Assembly: GCA_015680685.1 (NCBI GenBank)
Contig: MNCI01026517.1
Coordinates: 40,430 to 104,429 of the forward strand
Length of the DNA: 64,000 nt
DNA from: Gnetum montanum
Lineage: Eukaryota; Streptophyta; Gnetopsida; Gnetales; Gnetaceae
Direction: 5' to 3'
This document shows positions 12,746-22,689 of the stretch, in pieces. The notes under the pieces are model-generated. The model saw only the letters and a program-made list of their open reading frames with translations, was not told the origin of the DNA and did not search any database. Position numbers and translations under genes: made by a program. Each line of letters starts with the position of its first letter. Within the stretch, counting starts at the first letter, position 1.

Positions 12746-13358
12746 TGTGAGAGATGTCCCAAGTGGTGGTTCTCTTGGGCTCTCCCCATGGTTCGGGGGC
12801 CATGGAACACTCTGAGGCGCCCTCGGGTGGCTCTCAAGTGTTATAAAACCCACCCCGGCTTGGTGGTACCAAGCTAGCAATAAGACACACTCCTGTTGCT
12901 ACTCTCTTCTCTAAGTCCTCTTCTTTCCCTCTTCTTCATGGAGAACTACATGGCCCTGATTCTACGGCGGTCGTAGATATGTAGGCAACTTTGGTGCGGT
13001 GCCATGCCACACCTTGTACCAGATCGTGAGGGATCTGGGGGTGAGGCACCTTCCCTTGTAGGTGCATTGTCTCTCCTTCCACCGATGTGGTCTACAAGGT
13101 TGTGTGTGTACTTGTTTGCTTGGTTCTCTTCTGCTTGCACTTGTGAGATGCTTGCTTGTTTGAGGCGTATTCCCCAGGTCTTACGCCCCCAGATCTATTT
13201 GATCTTTGTGAATTCCTTGGGATGCCGGGCAACGTCGGGGCAACGTTGTTACATAGCTACGACTTTTAAGCCCTCTTCCACTAGGGTTTTTATTTTCCGT
13301 ACTTTATTTCATTATATTATGATTACATCCCGGCTATAACCACTTCTTACCTTTCTCA
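12746..13358 (+). mobile_element. Probable solo LTR (or short terminal-repeat element), 613 bp
   Basis: The block begins TGTGAGAGATG and ends CTTTCTCA, the TG...CA ends of an LTR. It has a TATA box TATAAAA at 12842-12848 and an AATAAGA-type signal near 12879, and is clearly more GC-rich than its surroundings. CTAG occurs next to both ends, but a clean 5 bp target duplication is not visible. No internal coding region or second copy lies in the window. It sits about 80 bp upstream of the ATG at 13439, where the paralogues keep their TATA box. Confidence 0.5.
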
Positions 13359-13438
13359 CTAGGAACCAAAAAGCGTTTTGATCTCAATTTGAATCAGATT
13401 CTTTTGCTGGATAGATTATACCATAAAAGCTATCTGGT

Positions 13439-13600
13439 ATGGCTAAATTCGGTTCCAATGGAAGCAGATGATAAAAGAAAAATGAGCATGCGGATCAACT
13501 CACCAACAACCACATACAGAAATAGTGGCATTAAAAGGTACAGCTAAGGCAAGGTCATGGTCACCATCTACAACAACATCATACCTATGAATCTACAACA
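13439..13600 (+). pseudogene. Decayed third paralogue of the small-protein gene
   Basis: ATGGCTAAATTC at 13439 matches the start ATGGCTAAAATA of the intact gene. A GATCAACTCA block matches its GATTCAACTGA block, and GGCAAGGTCATGGTCACC near 13551 matches GGCAAGGTCATAGACACC of the conserved core. Stops follow after ten codons (tandem TGA TAA). The reading ends in a 25 bp tandem duplication at 13567. This copy cannot encode the family protein. Confidence 0.5.
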
Positions 13601-13616
13601 ACATCATACCTATGAA
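13567..13616. repeat. Perfect 25 bp tandem duplication
   Basis: The unit starting TCTACAACAACATCATACC occurs twice back to back at 13567-13591 and 13592-13616. It interrupts the C-terminal part of the decayed paralogue. Confidence 0.9.
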
Positions 13617-13619
13617 TCT

Positions 13620-15059
13620 GAAGTAAAGCTTGACGAAAAATTTGAAATAAAAAATAAGTTAAAAGATTGTCTCCCCAAAATCAACAAAATTCTTTTGAGA
13701 TTGAAGGTTTTTGTATCATAGACTTGTCTTTAGGCATAAAAATTTCATGTATCTAATGAAACTGTTAAATTTTAACTTTTGAGAGCACTTCCATCTATAT
13801 ATGATATTTTCCACTAGATAGTGAAGAATGAAGGGAAGAGGTACACTGTTATGAAGTCATGCACAAAAACCTCTTGAATCTTCTAGAACACCACTTAGTA
13901 GAATGAGCATTATGGCTTTATGTGATGATTCTTAAGGTGACTAATCACAATATGAGTTGGCATTTATTTTGAAAGGTCTATGAGTTTAAATACTTCACAT
14001 GTCCTACTCAATAAAGTTAAAGATCATTAAACAAAAGATCATTACTAAAAGCCTCAATATTCATCCCACCAAGAGAAATCCTATGAAGGTTGGTAAATGA
14101 GCAAAACCCTAATCTCTTCACATGATCAAGCTTAAACCTATGTCTTTCAAGTTGAGAAATAAGTGAAGGAATTTCAAACACCAAAAGAATTGCTTGGTTA
14201 TCTTGACTTCACAAAGAATTAGCTAATGAAATTTGTATTTTTAGAAAGCTTAGGAAGTTCTCTATAATTTAGAAAAAGGAAGTACTACAAAAGGTATCCA
14301 GAAGCAAAGGTTATGTTATATTCTTTCTAATCTATCAAAAATTGTCATAGTTCTAGTAGTGCAAATTGAGAGATAATAATGCAAAAGTTGTCAAGTTTCT
14401 AATGCTAAAACTTTAACGGAACCCTTCTACAAATATTAGCTTTTAAATAAATCTAATATCACAACAAATCATTATGCAATGAGGGAGAGATTATCTAATT
14501 ATTGATTATTATTATTTTGGTAAAAATTCAAGATTTAGAAAATCTGCCAAATTAGAGAGTTAATTTCTTCCAAACTGTAGTAGATATTGAAAAGATTTTA
14601 CTTGCATGTAGCCACCTTTCTACATTTTTAATAAATTTAGAATTACTAAAAAAAATTATAAAATGACTAAGATATGATTGAAATAGTAAACATATGCAAT
14701 TTTGACTATTTAGCTTCCAAGATTGAGTAAATAAGGATGATGAATTGATGATGAAGTACTCAAAGTCATGCTAAAATTATATTAATGATTCGATGATGCC
14801 TTGGATATATATGTGTGATAAGTGAGGCATAGTTTACTAAAAATAATACAATATAGCCCTAATGATCCAAAAATTATATATATAGATTGGGGTTAAAATA
14901 ACATTATAATTACATATCAATCCAAAAATTTCTTATATTTTATTAAAATAAACTCCTATTTCATATTGAAAACAAAAAGGTATTATCTTCTACTTTAAAA
15001 AGCCAATAATAAGCACCTTACTGTTACTCAAAATGGTCCCTACCACTCAATAAAACTCC
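13620..15059. other. AT-rich DNA, nothing recognised
   Basis: There is no ORF of note and no recognisable domain on either strand. Confidence 0.5.
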
Positions 15060-15420
15060 AATGTTTAATTTTGGCCAAGAGGCCAATTACTAGCTCTATC
15101 CAAGAGAGTCCTCCTTCATCATGGTAAAATAATTTTATCATTGTGATGGTGAGAAGAGGTTGTCTTGGTTAATTTTTTTGGTTAGAATTTACCATGGTAA
15201 AGAAATAAATATTGTCATAATGTAGGGATAAGAGATGAACTTTTTCATAGGAATTATTATTTTCTAGAGTTCAACTACTTTGTAACTTGGACTTTGTCCT
15301 TGGAAAATCAATTCTTAGTTAATCAATTTGAGATTTTTTAATTTAAAAAAATATAAAAAATTCTTAGCCAAATAATAAATATATAGCTAAACTAGTTTAA
15401 ATCCCTATTGGAGAAGGTAT
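15060..15420. repeat. Right copy of local segmental duplication, distal block
   Basis: This is the counterpart of 11085-11480. After discounting the LTR at 15616-16502 and the SINE dimer, its distance to the ATG at 18112 is similar to the distance from 11085 to the ATG at 13439 without its solo LTR. That supports one duplicated unit of roughly 2 kb. Confidence 0.6.
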
Positions 15421-15615
15421 TTTCCTTTCTATGATGATTTAACTAAGATATGGATCCTAAGATCTAACTGGTACAAACTTACAATTGAAAGTAATACAAA
15501 CTTTAATTCAAAATTTTAAATATTTCATAGATCAAATGTATCTTGGTTTTGATTTTCCTAAGTTTCAAATATTAAGAACCTAAAATAAGTGAAACATAGA
15601 TACACCCTAACGAAG

Positions 15616-16502
15616 TGTTCAATCAATACGTCGATTGGGTTGCGTTAACGGAGCTCCATTGACGTGGCCACGTTGATGTGACCCCATCGACGTATCCATC
15701 CATGTGTTAACGCGACCCCGTTAACGCAAAGTTTGTCTCTTGCTATAAATATGTGCGCACCTGCCACATTTATGGCATCTTTTTGGTAGTTGTAGCGAAG
15801 CCCGTGTAGTTTGTTTTCATGTAAGTTAGAAAATTTTCCGAGTGCTTGCAACAGGTGTGAGAAAGGTGTACAACTCTTTATTCAAGTGCTAATGTATCTA
15901 AGCCCATTGGCATGACCGACAATAAAGACAAGCTTTTTGACCATTCCTTGCAGCATTTGGATTTAATCACTTAAGCATTTTAACAGTTTAATATTTCAAT
16001 GCTTTAATAATTTTAGAAGCTTTTATCATTATCACTTTATTGTTATTGTCCTTTCATATTTTATGAAAACCATAGGCACGACCATCTTGAACATATATCA
16101 AACACTTGGTAACCTAGTGACGCTTAACATCTGGTAATCCAATAGTGGTTAGGGTATGCTTAGTATGTGCGCGGAAGATGAGATCGGTTGCTTATGCTAA
16201 GGAGAGTTAAGCGATAGAGTAGAACAATTATAAATTACACAATTTTTCATTTCCTACAATTAAAGAATTAGACCTTAAAAGATAAAAAGGAAAACCAATA
16301 AAAATCATTTGCCTCAATCTCACTTAACCATTGCTTTAAAATATCACAAGTGAGGTTGGGAAGACAACAAACATTCTAACTAAGGTTTTGCTAGCTAGAG
16401 TTCGGTGTAGGCAAGTGTTTGCATTCTGTAGAATTCGACTGAGTCGCACATGAATGCTCGTGACTCGTATGGTTGGGCATAGGGGTACCTTGTCGCTCAT
16501 CA
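15616..16502 (+). mobile_element. LTR copy B, about 887 bp, probably solo
   Basis: It aligns in inverted orientation with LTR A and LTR C. It starts TGTTCAATC, has TATAAAT at about 15743, a poly(A) signal in CAATAAAGACAAGC near 15930, and ends CGCTCATCA. The sequence after it is SINE-like rather than a primer-binding site. The short motif ACACCCTAA or ACACCCCAA flanks both ends (15602-15610 and 16502-16510), as if the LTR had landed inside the SINE copy; its exact edges cannot be fixed. Confidence 0.65.
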
Positions 16503-16745
16503 CACCCCAAGATTTAAATTAGTTTATAACTCAATGTTCTCTAGTAAAAACGAACTTGTGACCTAGTGTTTCTATGCCAAGACCTATGCCACTAGGCCTT
16601 GAAATAAGTAAAATATAGGTACACCCTAAGATTTATATTAGTGTATAACTTAGTGCTACCTAGTAGAATTGAACTTTTGACCTAGGGTTACTATGCTAAG
16701 GCCCACCCTACTAGGCTAATACCTCATTGTTAAGTAATTGAAGCT
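16503..16745 (-). mobile_element. tRNA-derived SINE-like dimer, minus strand
   Basis: Two similar units of about 120 bp lie head to tail (16503-16620 and 16622-16745). Read on the minus strand each starts near GCCTAGTGG (or GCCTAGTAGGG), carries a box-B-like GGTCACAAGTTC / GGTCAAAAGTTCAATTC, and ends in a T/A-rich tail like ACCTATATTTTACTTA. The arrangement (A-box-like, box B, AT-rich tail) resembles plant Au-type SINEs. The tail of the second unit reappears at 15588-15610 beyond the LTR, so LTR B seems to have split it. It is not a functional tRNA: no cloverleaf can be drawn. Confidence 0.5.
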
Positions 16746-18030
16746 TTGCTTGCATATACCTCCCAACCATACAACCAACATAACAATTAATTTCTTAAAA
16801 TGTAGGTAGCCATTTAATTCTATTTCAAGCTTACATACATACCAATAAGCCAATTAAGTAAAGTATTCATTAATTAGGAAAACCAAATCCTAAAGGAGAC
16901 TTTTAAATAAAACATCATAGTACTTGAAGTATAACTGATCGGAAAAGCAACATAGTTACCATTTGAACTACACTCTTACCATTAAATGCAAGTCCTAAGG
17001 CTATAATAAAAAATAGAATATAACAAATATGCCAGACCAAAAGATGCCTTAAATGGGTATTCTTTTGTCCTTTGTTGCTAATGGAGATAGATTTGCACTT
17101 GTTTTTTTGGGGGGTGGGGTGTCAGACCTCAAAAAGAAGTTCTATTGATATTAACAGTGTATCAGTTACAGTAACCTGAACAAGTCATAGGGTTGAGGGG
17201 AAGGGGGAAGCTGAGAGCACTATGCATGAAACTCGGGACCAACCTTATAAATAAACAAGTATTAAGAGAGGAAACCCGAATTGGGGCACCACCAAATGTC
17301 CACCCATGCTGACTTGTTACAAGATAGAATGACAAAGAATTAGATAAGGGGGGAAAAAAACTCTCAATTAAGGATAGAGAGAGTTCCAATAGTGACTCCT
17401 CACAACAAAAATGGAAAGCTTGATGATGAGTGTTACTGGAATGCACAAGTCTTTCCCATAGGTGCAAGAGATGAACCAACTGATGTCTATCCAGATTGAA
17501 CTTGGATGCTTGAGATGTGAGTTGGAAATGAATAAGGCTAAAGATTTGCAACTTCTCCAACATGGTGAGCAAACATTTATTAGAATAATCTGTAATAAAT
17601 TACATTGAGATCGGAACTCGTTTTTGGAAAGCTAAAAGTATTAAATTCCATGGATCCGTTTGTGAGCTCAGATTACAATCATACATACATATACCCAGTC
17701 ACCACCGACTCAGTCGGACGTCCTGTCCCACAGCAGCCGCAGATTATGATCTAATCCAAATTTCCTACTAAATATGCTGACACAGACTGCACGAGGATTA
17801 ATGGATTACTTACGTCAAAAGTCAAAACGATAAGAAGAATATTATCTTATTCCAAAGCACCTCTCTATCTCAAAGATCAGGTATAAAATCATAAAACATG
17901 AATGGAGTGATCATGAAAAGGGAGTACAGGGAGCGACGATCTACGTATCAAGGGAATATGTTCATGCGCAGCAGCCGCCCAAAGATGATATTTACGGTTT
18001 ATTGCTTGCACAGGAGCAATTTCACGTTGT
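16746..18030. other. Intergenic and upstream region of the intact small gene
   Basis: No gene is recognised. From about 17690 the sequence matches upstream DNA of the other paralogues: the GGACGTCCTGTCCCACA block near 17718, the CAAAGATCAG block near 17870, and GTTCATGCGCAGCAGCCGCC near 17961, the last shared with 8581-8600. Confidence 0.45.
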
Positions 18031-18036
18031 CTGCCC

Positions 18037-18044
18037 TATAAATA
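18037..18044 (+). promoter_or_regulatory. TATA box of the intact small-protein gene
   Basis: TATAAATA sits in a CCCTATAAATAGGG context 75 bp upstream of the ATG at 18112. That spacing is typical for a plant core promoter with a short leader. Confidence 0.65.
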
Positions 18045-18111
18045 GGGTTGAGTGAAGTTAACTAAAATCAAATCAAACCAACCTCTTGTCTTGGAATACT
18101 AGGTAGATATT

Positions 18112-18387
18112 ATGGCTAAAATAAGCGGTGATGAGAACGAGAGTGGAAGCGGTGATGAGAGCGGGAGCGGAAGCGGAAGCGGACGATTGCTCTGTCAAGC
18201 ACAGAAGGAGAAGGAGATGATTATGATGATGAAAAGGATTCAACTGAGCAATGGTGGTCATGAGCAGCAAAGGACAAAGTTGCCGCCGTGCAGAGGCAAG
18301 GTCATAGACACCATCTGCAAAGATTTTGGTCGCAGTCTCAAGCGTATCATTTTTCCCACTCACAATACCAATACCACAACTAACTGA
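18112..18387 (+). CDS. Small 91-residue protein of an unrecognised local gene family
   Basis: The single-exon ORF has 91 codons and ends in TGA. The N-terminal half is low complexity: Ser/Gly/Glu/Asp repeats (about residues 5-28), then a Lys/Glu/Met-rich stretch. The C-terminal half carries the part shared with the two other copies: KLPPCRGK followed by ICKDFGRSLKRIIF and HNTNTTT. No signal peptide or membrane segment is evident; the basic amphipathic C-terminus could bind nucleic acid, protein or membrane. The start is supported by the TATA box 75 bp upstream and by the conserved MA[KR]I beginning. Promoter, coding and 3' flank are all duplicated at 8.5-9.0 kb. I do not recognise the family. 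The Ser/Gly codon run could have expanded by slippage. Alternatively this is a recent pseudogene that happens to be open. Confidence 0.6.
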   Translation: MAKISGDENESGSGDESGSGSGSGRLLCQAQKEKEMIMMMKRIQLSNGGHEQQRTKLPPCRGKVIDTICKDFGRSLKRIIFPTHNTNTTTN

Positions 18388-19928
18388 TTAACTTACACTG
18401 CCAACAACTTTATATTATGCTCTGCTCTACTGTATTTCTACTCTATTTTTTTTATATAATGTAAGAAATTTACTGTATCTAAATATAGTGTGCAACAGAC
18501 ACCGTAAACTGTATTGGTTGGTGTTTAGTTGTTTGCATGTAAAATAATATTGTCATGTTAATATCTAAGGTCCGTGCACTCCTGCACACACAGAAATTTT
18601 TACCATGAGTGTTGCCTCTATCGAGCTCTTTCAGAGTCATTTTAACGATTGCGTGAGACAGAACGTGCAGTTATCAGATTTCTCAAGGAGACACTTCTTG
18701 TATCTACATCATTAAGTTAGCACTGTTCGAATTTATACGATATAAAGTAAAATGCATTGTATATTTTAAAATGCAGAAAATTGTTATTGTAGCGACGGAA
18801 TTGCGACTAAATCTGATAAGCAATAGAGAGGCCTGAGTAGCAGTTGAATATAGCCTTGCTTCTCCATAAAAAATAGAATAAAATAGAATCTGTAATGCAG
18901 CTGTAGCAACATAAAGCGGTGGAAACTCAGAAACTGAACGTCGTGAGAACAGCGTAAGCGTAATGTATATATGTTGTTTTCTTGACAGAGCTTAAGACAC
19001 CGGGGAGTAGATTTGGATTAGGGGGTAAATCAGGGCTAATAAAAAATCAAGTTAATCGGAGAACGGAGAACACAGCAGAAAGCCCCTAAATGAAAAATAA
19101 TAGCCGAACTGGATAACCAGCTATAACAGAGCAGACATAATGTTTCTAAAGCATATTCCATGATAAAACTCTCTGCACATCCGTGGGGGCAAAGCTGTTT
19201 TATTAATTCAAAAAAAGTTTAGAGGGCTTTTTTTACAACTTGGACTAAGTACTATTACAGTATTACCAAGCAAATCACAAGAATCAACTTTCAAAACACA
19301 AAGGGGCATCTGCTTAGTCTCAAATCATAGACAGAGTTTTATTGTGAAAAGAAAGTATAGAAAAAGAAGACGAGAGGAAATTTTAGCCCTAGACAGAAAA
19401 ACCAAAACCAAAATTACTAAGATGAGCTCACTGAAGAAGAAGCTTAAGTAAAAAAAGTTATATCCATTGTATTTCAGCCTCCATTGTTGCTTTAGCTAAA
19501 AGAAACATTGAAGCTTAGCAAAGGAGAAAACAATATGTAATTTCATCTTGACACTAATGGTGCTGAGTTTGTTGTAGAATATTATGCTCAACTTGCTATA
19601 GAGATAACTCTTTATAGTTTTATTGTAAATATGTACACCACTGACATCTCCATTAATAAGCTTTACTTGACTATCGGGGTTCAGGCGGGCACCATGTACG
19701 CTATTTTATATATTTTCTAAAACAACTTTTTTCCGTAACTCCTACAACAGAATAGGCTCTAGCTTTTCTCTTATAGCTTTATTTATCATAGATGCTTTCA
19801 TAATATACATTTTTTATATAATGGCCCATTGTGCTTCCAACACCAACCTTGCTAGTACTATTGTGAACTATTCTTTGTAAATTAAAATAACTTTGAAAAA
19901 AAAAAATCACACCTAGCTTTACCATAAG
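18388..19928. other. Intergenic DNA downstream of the small gene
   Basis: The first 120 bp match the 3' flank of the 8742 copy. Beyond that I see no ORF, domain or repeat that can be named. Confidence 0.5.
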
Positions 19929-20487
19929 TGTAACAACATTGTCCTTGACATGTTGTCCAACAGCCCAAGAGTTCCCCAAACATGTTCAAATTTGGGATGG
20001 AACTCAAGAGGATTACACCTCAGCAATGAACAATCCTGAAATATATGCCAACAAACAACAAGTTAGTGTTAGCATGTAACCTGAGCAGTGTTTGTGTAAC
20101 TCAAATGCGTAGAACTAATAAAAGCTAAATAGCACACCCTTGCTCCACTCATGTGGACACAATAGGGACTACTAATTGAACCCTCCAGATTCATCACCAT
20201 GTGCTCGTAGTTGGTGTTGTGCTATAGCAAGCATACACAGTATCCCATAGCACATCCCATGACATACTCTATTTTCACCTCAACACAAAGTTGAATTATG
20301 AAACCCTCTCAAGTATGGTCCTACTAAGTGGGGTAATGAGGAAGGTTGAGCCTCCTCTTACTAATGCATGGAACTACCATGTCAGTATGGTTCCAAAGAC
20401 ACAAGAAGTAGAGGACTCCTTACATCCCCATAGCCCCCGAACTATGAGGGAGGTAGTAGGCCACCACCAACCCTACTACCTCTCTTA
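19929..20487 (-). mobile_element. 3' LTR of minus-strand Ty3/Gypsy element M
   Basis: The 559 bp copy aligns along its length with 40968-41522, including AACTCAAGAGGATTA, AGAACTAATAAAAGCTA and a shared GTAGAGGACTCCTT block. On the minus strand it ends TGTTACA (plus strand TGTAACA at 19929) and starts near 20487 with TAAGAGAGG, against TGAGAGAGG in the partner, so the terminal TG is mutated. Immediately upstream on the minus strand lies a purine-rich AAGTGGGGAA, a plausible polypurine tract. That makes this the 3' LTR and the copy at 40968 the 5' LTR of one element. Confidence 0.75.
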
Positions 20488-20668
20488 AAATGATTCCCCA
20501 CTTAAAATGATTGATGATCTCAAAGCATAAATTGGGTAACCCATGAGGTTGCTACACCAAAATTGAAGGAGGATTCCATCAATTTCATGGATGTAAACTC
20601 ATGCTGCTCAGAGTCTAATTTAAAGGACCTTAGATTTTGAAACGTCCAACTATAAGGGTCTATGACAT
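20488..20668 (-). mobile_element. 3' internal end of element M with polypurine tract
   Basis: The sequence between M's 3' LTR and the start of element P is not LTR-like. It contains the candidate polypurine tract (minus AAGTGGGGAA, near 20494-20503). It probably represents the last stretch of M's internal region, on the far side of the P insertion from M's RT and RNase H. No integrase residue pattern can be read here. Confidence 0.4.
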
Positions 20669-21556
20669 TAAAGCTTATTGTTGAACTAAACTATATTCCC
20701 AAGATTTGGACTTATCATAGCATCCAACATCCAAATCAAGAACAGTATTGAAACACCACCAAATTTGGACTATGGCATCCCAACTGCAATTTTGGCTAAG
20801 TGTTGAAACTACACTCAATCCTAGTTGAGAGTGTAGTTAGCCTCCAATGGAGAGCGTAGTTAACATGAAGGCTAGTTTTGCAATGTTTTCTAAGTGTTAG
20901 CACAAAGCCAGTCATTGCAAATTTTTCTAAGTGCTGAGACTATACTCTCCACTATCCCAAAGCGTAGTCAACCTCTTGTGGAGAGCATAGTCAACTAGAA
21001 GCCAGTCTTCACAAGTTTAACAAGTGGTAGGACTACACTCATTGTTAGTCGAGAGCGTAGCTAGCTTCCAATGAAGAGTGTAGTTAGAACATAGCCATTT
21101 TTTGCAAATTTTTCAAATTGTGAGACTATACACTCCCCCAATCCAGAGGGTAGTTAAGTGTAGTCAACTAGAATAGTCTCCAGTGGCCTTGACAACATAG
21201 CACTGCCACTTAGCTTAGCTTCAACTCACCTTCGACAAGTGTAGTTAGCAAAATGCTTCTTTTTTGTATCTCCTTTTTGGGCCCAAAATTGTAACTGTGC
21301 TTGACCTCACGCAAGATAGTGGAGAGTGTTATCTTGGAGCATAGTCTCCAAAAGTGCATTTTTTAGGTACCTTGCAGTCTCCTCAACATACACGTGTTGT
21401 TGGTAGCATAGTCATAGTCTTGTAGTCTCGCAAAGTTCAATAGAGAACAGTAAAGCACCACCAACCTAGTAGAGAGCATAGTTGGGTCAAACTATAGGCC
21501 CAACTATCCCCTTCACCACATGGCATCCATCCCACATATTTTGCTGACCATAGGCG

Positions 21557-21564
21557 TATAAATA
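21557..21564 (+). promoter_or_regulatory. TATA box of element P LTR
   Basis: TATAAATA lies in the middle of the P LTR. The LTR between E2 and E3 has the same octamer at 57021-57028 in an equivalent position. Confidence 0.6.
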
Positions 21565-21876
21565 CCTATGCCCTAAACATTTTTAGGGTTGGCAAAATTT
21601 GGGTTGGCAAATCAAAGAGTTAACAAACCAAAGGCATCTCAGTGAACTAGAGAGAGGCAAATTTGTAGACCACTACAGCCCACCAAAGCACCACAGCCAA
21701 TGATACACTATAGCAGCCAACCGAGCAAATGTAGACACCCCAACGGAGCACCAGTTTTTGTGGCCAAACACCCCCGAGATTGTGACTATGTTGTCCACTA
21801 TGCTTGTTGTGCACCATGTACCTTCTAACCCCTTTTGGTATTAACTATGCTCAATTCCATTTGGGGTGGTGTTATG

Positions 21877-21878
<2 letters not shown>

Positions 21879-21933
<55 letters not shown>
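21879..21933 (+). repeat. (TC)27 microsatellite in the P LTR
   Basis: This is an uninterrupted TC dinucleotide run of about 55 bp downstream of the LTR TATA box. The nearby Leu/Ser ORF is only this repeat read through. Confidence 0.95.
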
Positions 21934-21937
<4 letters not shown>

Positions 21938-22689
21938 ATTTTTAAAATTTTATTTGCATTTTTTGTTATTTCACCACTTAGCTATGCCTAAAACTATGCT
22001 TGGGGTGGTAGTCTCCACACATTGGCACCTTTGTTTTTGTCAAAAATCTTGACTACGATTGATCCCACTGACACTATTGACACCACAAACATCATTTGAA
22101 CACTTAACACCATCTCACATCAACATTTTAGCTAACCACACTATACCCCAGTTGCATCTAGTAGGTCCCTATTCAATTAACAAGACTATTTAGGGCACCC
22201 TATCTTTGCCTCTAAAAGGCCCTCACACAAACTTAGGATTAAGTTGTCTACCCATGAACCTCAGTGTTTCAGCCATTGACATCTTCGATTGCTATAGTTT
22301 CTACCACTAGAAGAAGGGTGAACCCCTATTTTTAAATTTCCATTTAGGTTTTTTTGTGAGCTCTTTACATCCTAGTTGTCCATTGACCCATCAATGTAGA
22401 TTGGACCTTGTAGTTAGTCCCCTTGATACCTTGCATAGTAACCCCAAAACACACTTTCCTCCACTATTTTGGTAAGTTTCCATTGTCCTCATTGGAGCCT
22501 AGTTGTCTCTAGTGTATACAGTGTAGTCAGCTCTCTATCATGGAGGGTGTAGTCAGCTCTTCATAGTAGAGAGTGTAGTAAGCATAGACAATGTAATCAG
22601 CTCTCCATAGTGGAGAGCATAGTTTTAGCTTGATCCATTGTATTTTGCAGCTAGTAAAATCTATAGTTTCCCTTCACAACTGAATCTGC

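Larger units (their letters stand above)
20670..22280 (+). mobile_element. 5' LTR and leader start of Tat-lineage element P
   Basis: Edges are approximate. The region has a TATA box TATAAATA at 21557-21564, followed by the transcribed part and a (TC) run. Its last part (22185-22325) aligns with the end of the LTR and the leader of element E3 (57800-57960), including the CAGGGCACCC-like block and a CTAGAAGAAGGG-like block. A signature motif GGAGAGYRTAGTYA recurs many times. A likely start is TGTTGAAC at 20679. No second LTR for P is recognisable at its other end. Confidence 0.55.

Noticed and set aside
15645-15851. 68-codon minus-strand ORF
   Set aside because: It lies in U3/R of LTR copy B over the TATA box and is not conserved in LTRs A and C.
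16503-16745. Possible tRNA genes
   Set aside because: Only box-B-like motifs are present. Acceptor stem, anticodon arm and proper spacing are missing; better explained as a tRNA-derived SINE.
21804-22052. 82-codon ORF with a Leu/Ser run
   Set aside because: It is only the (TC) microsatellite read in frame inside an LTR.
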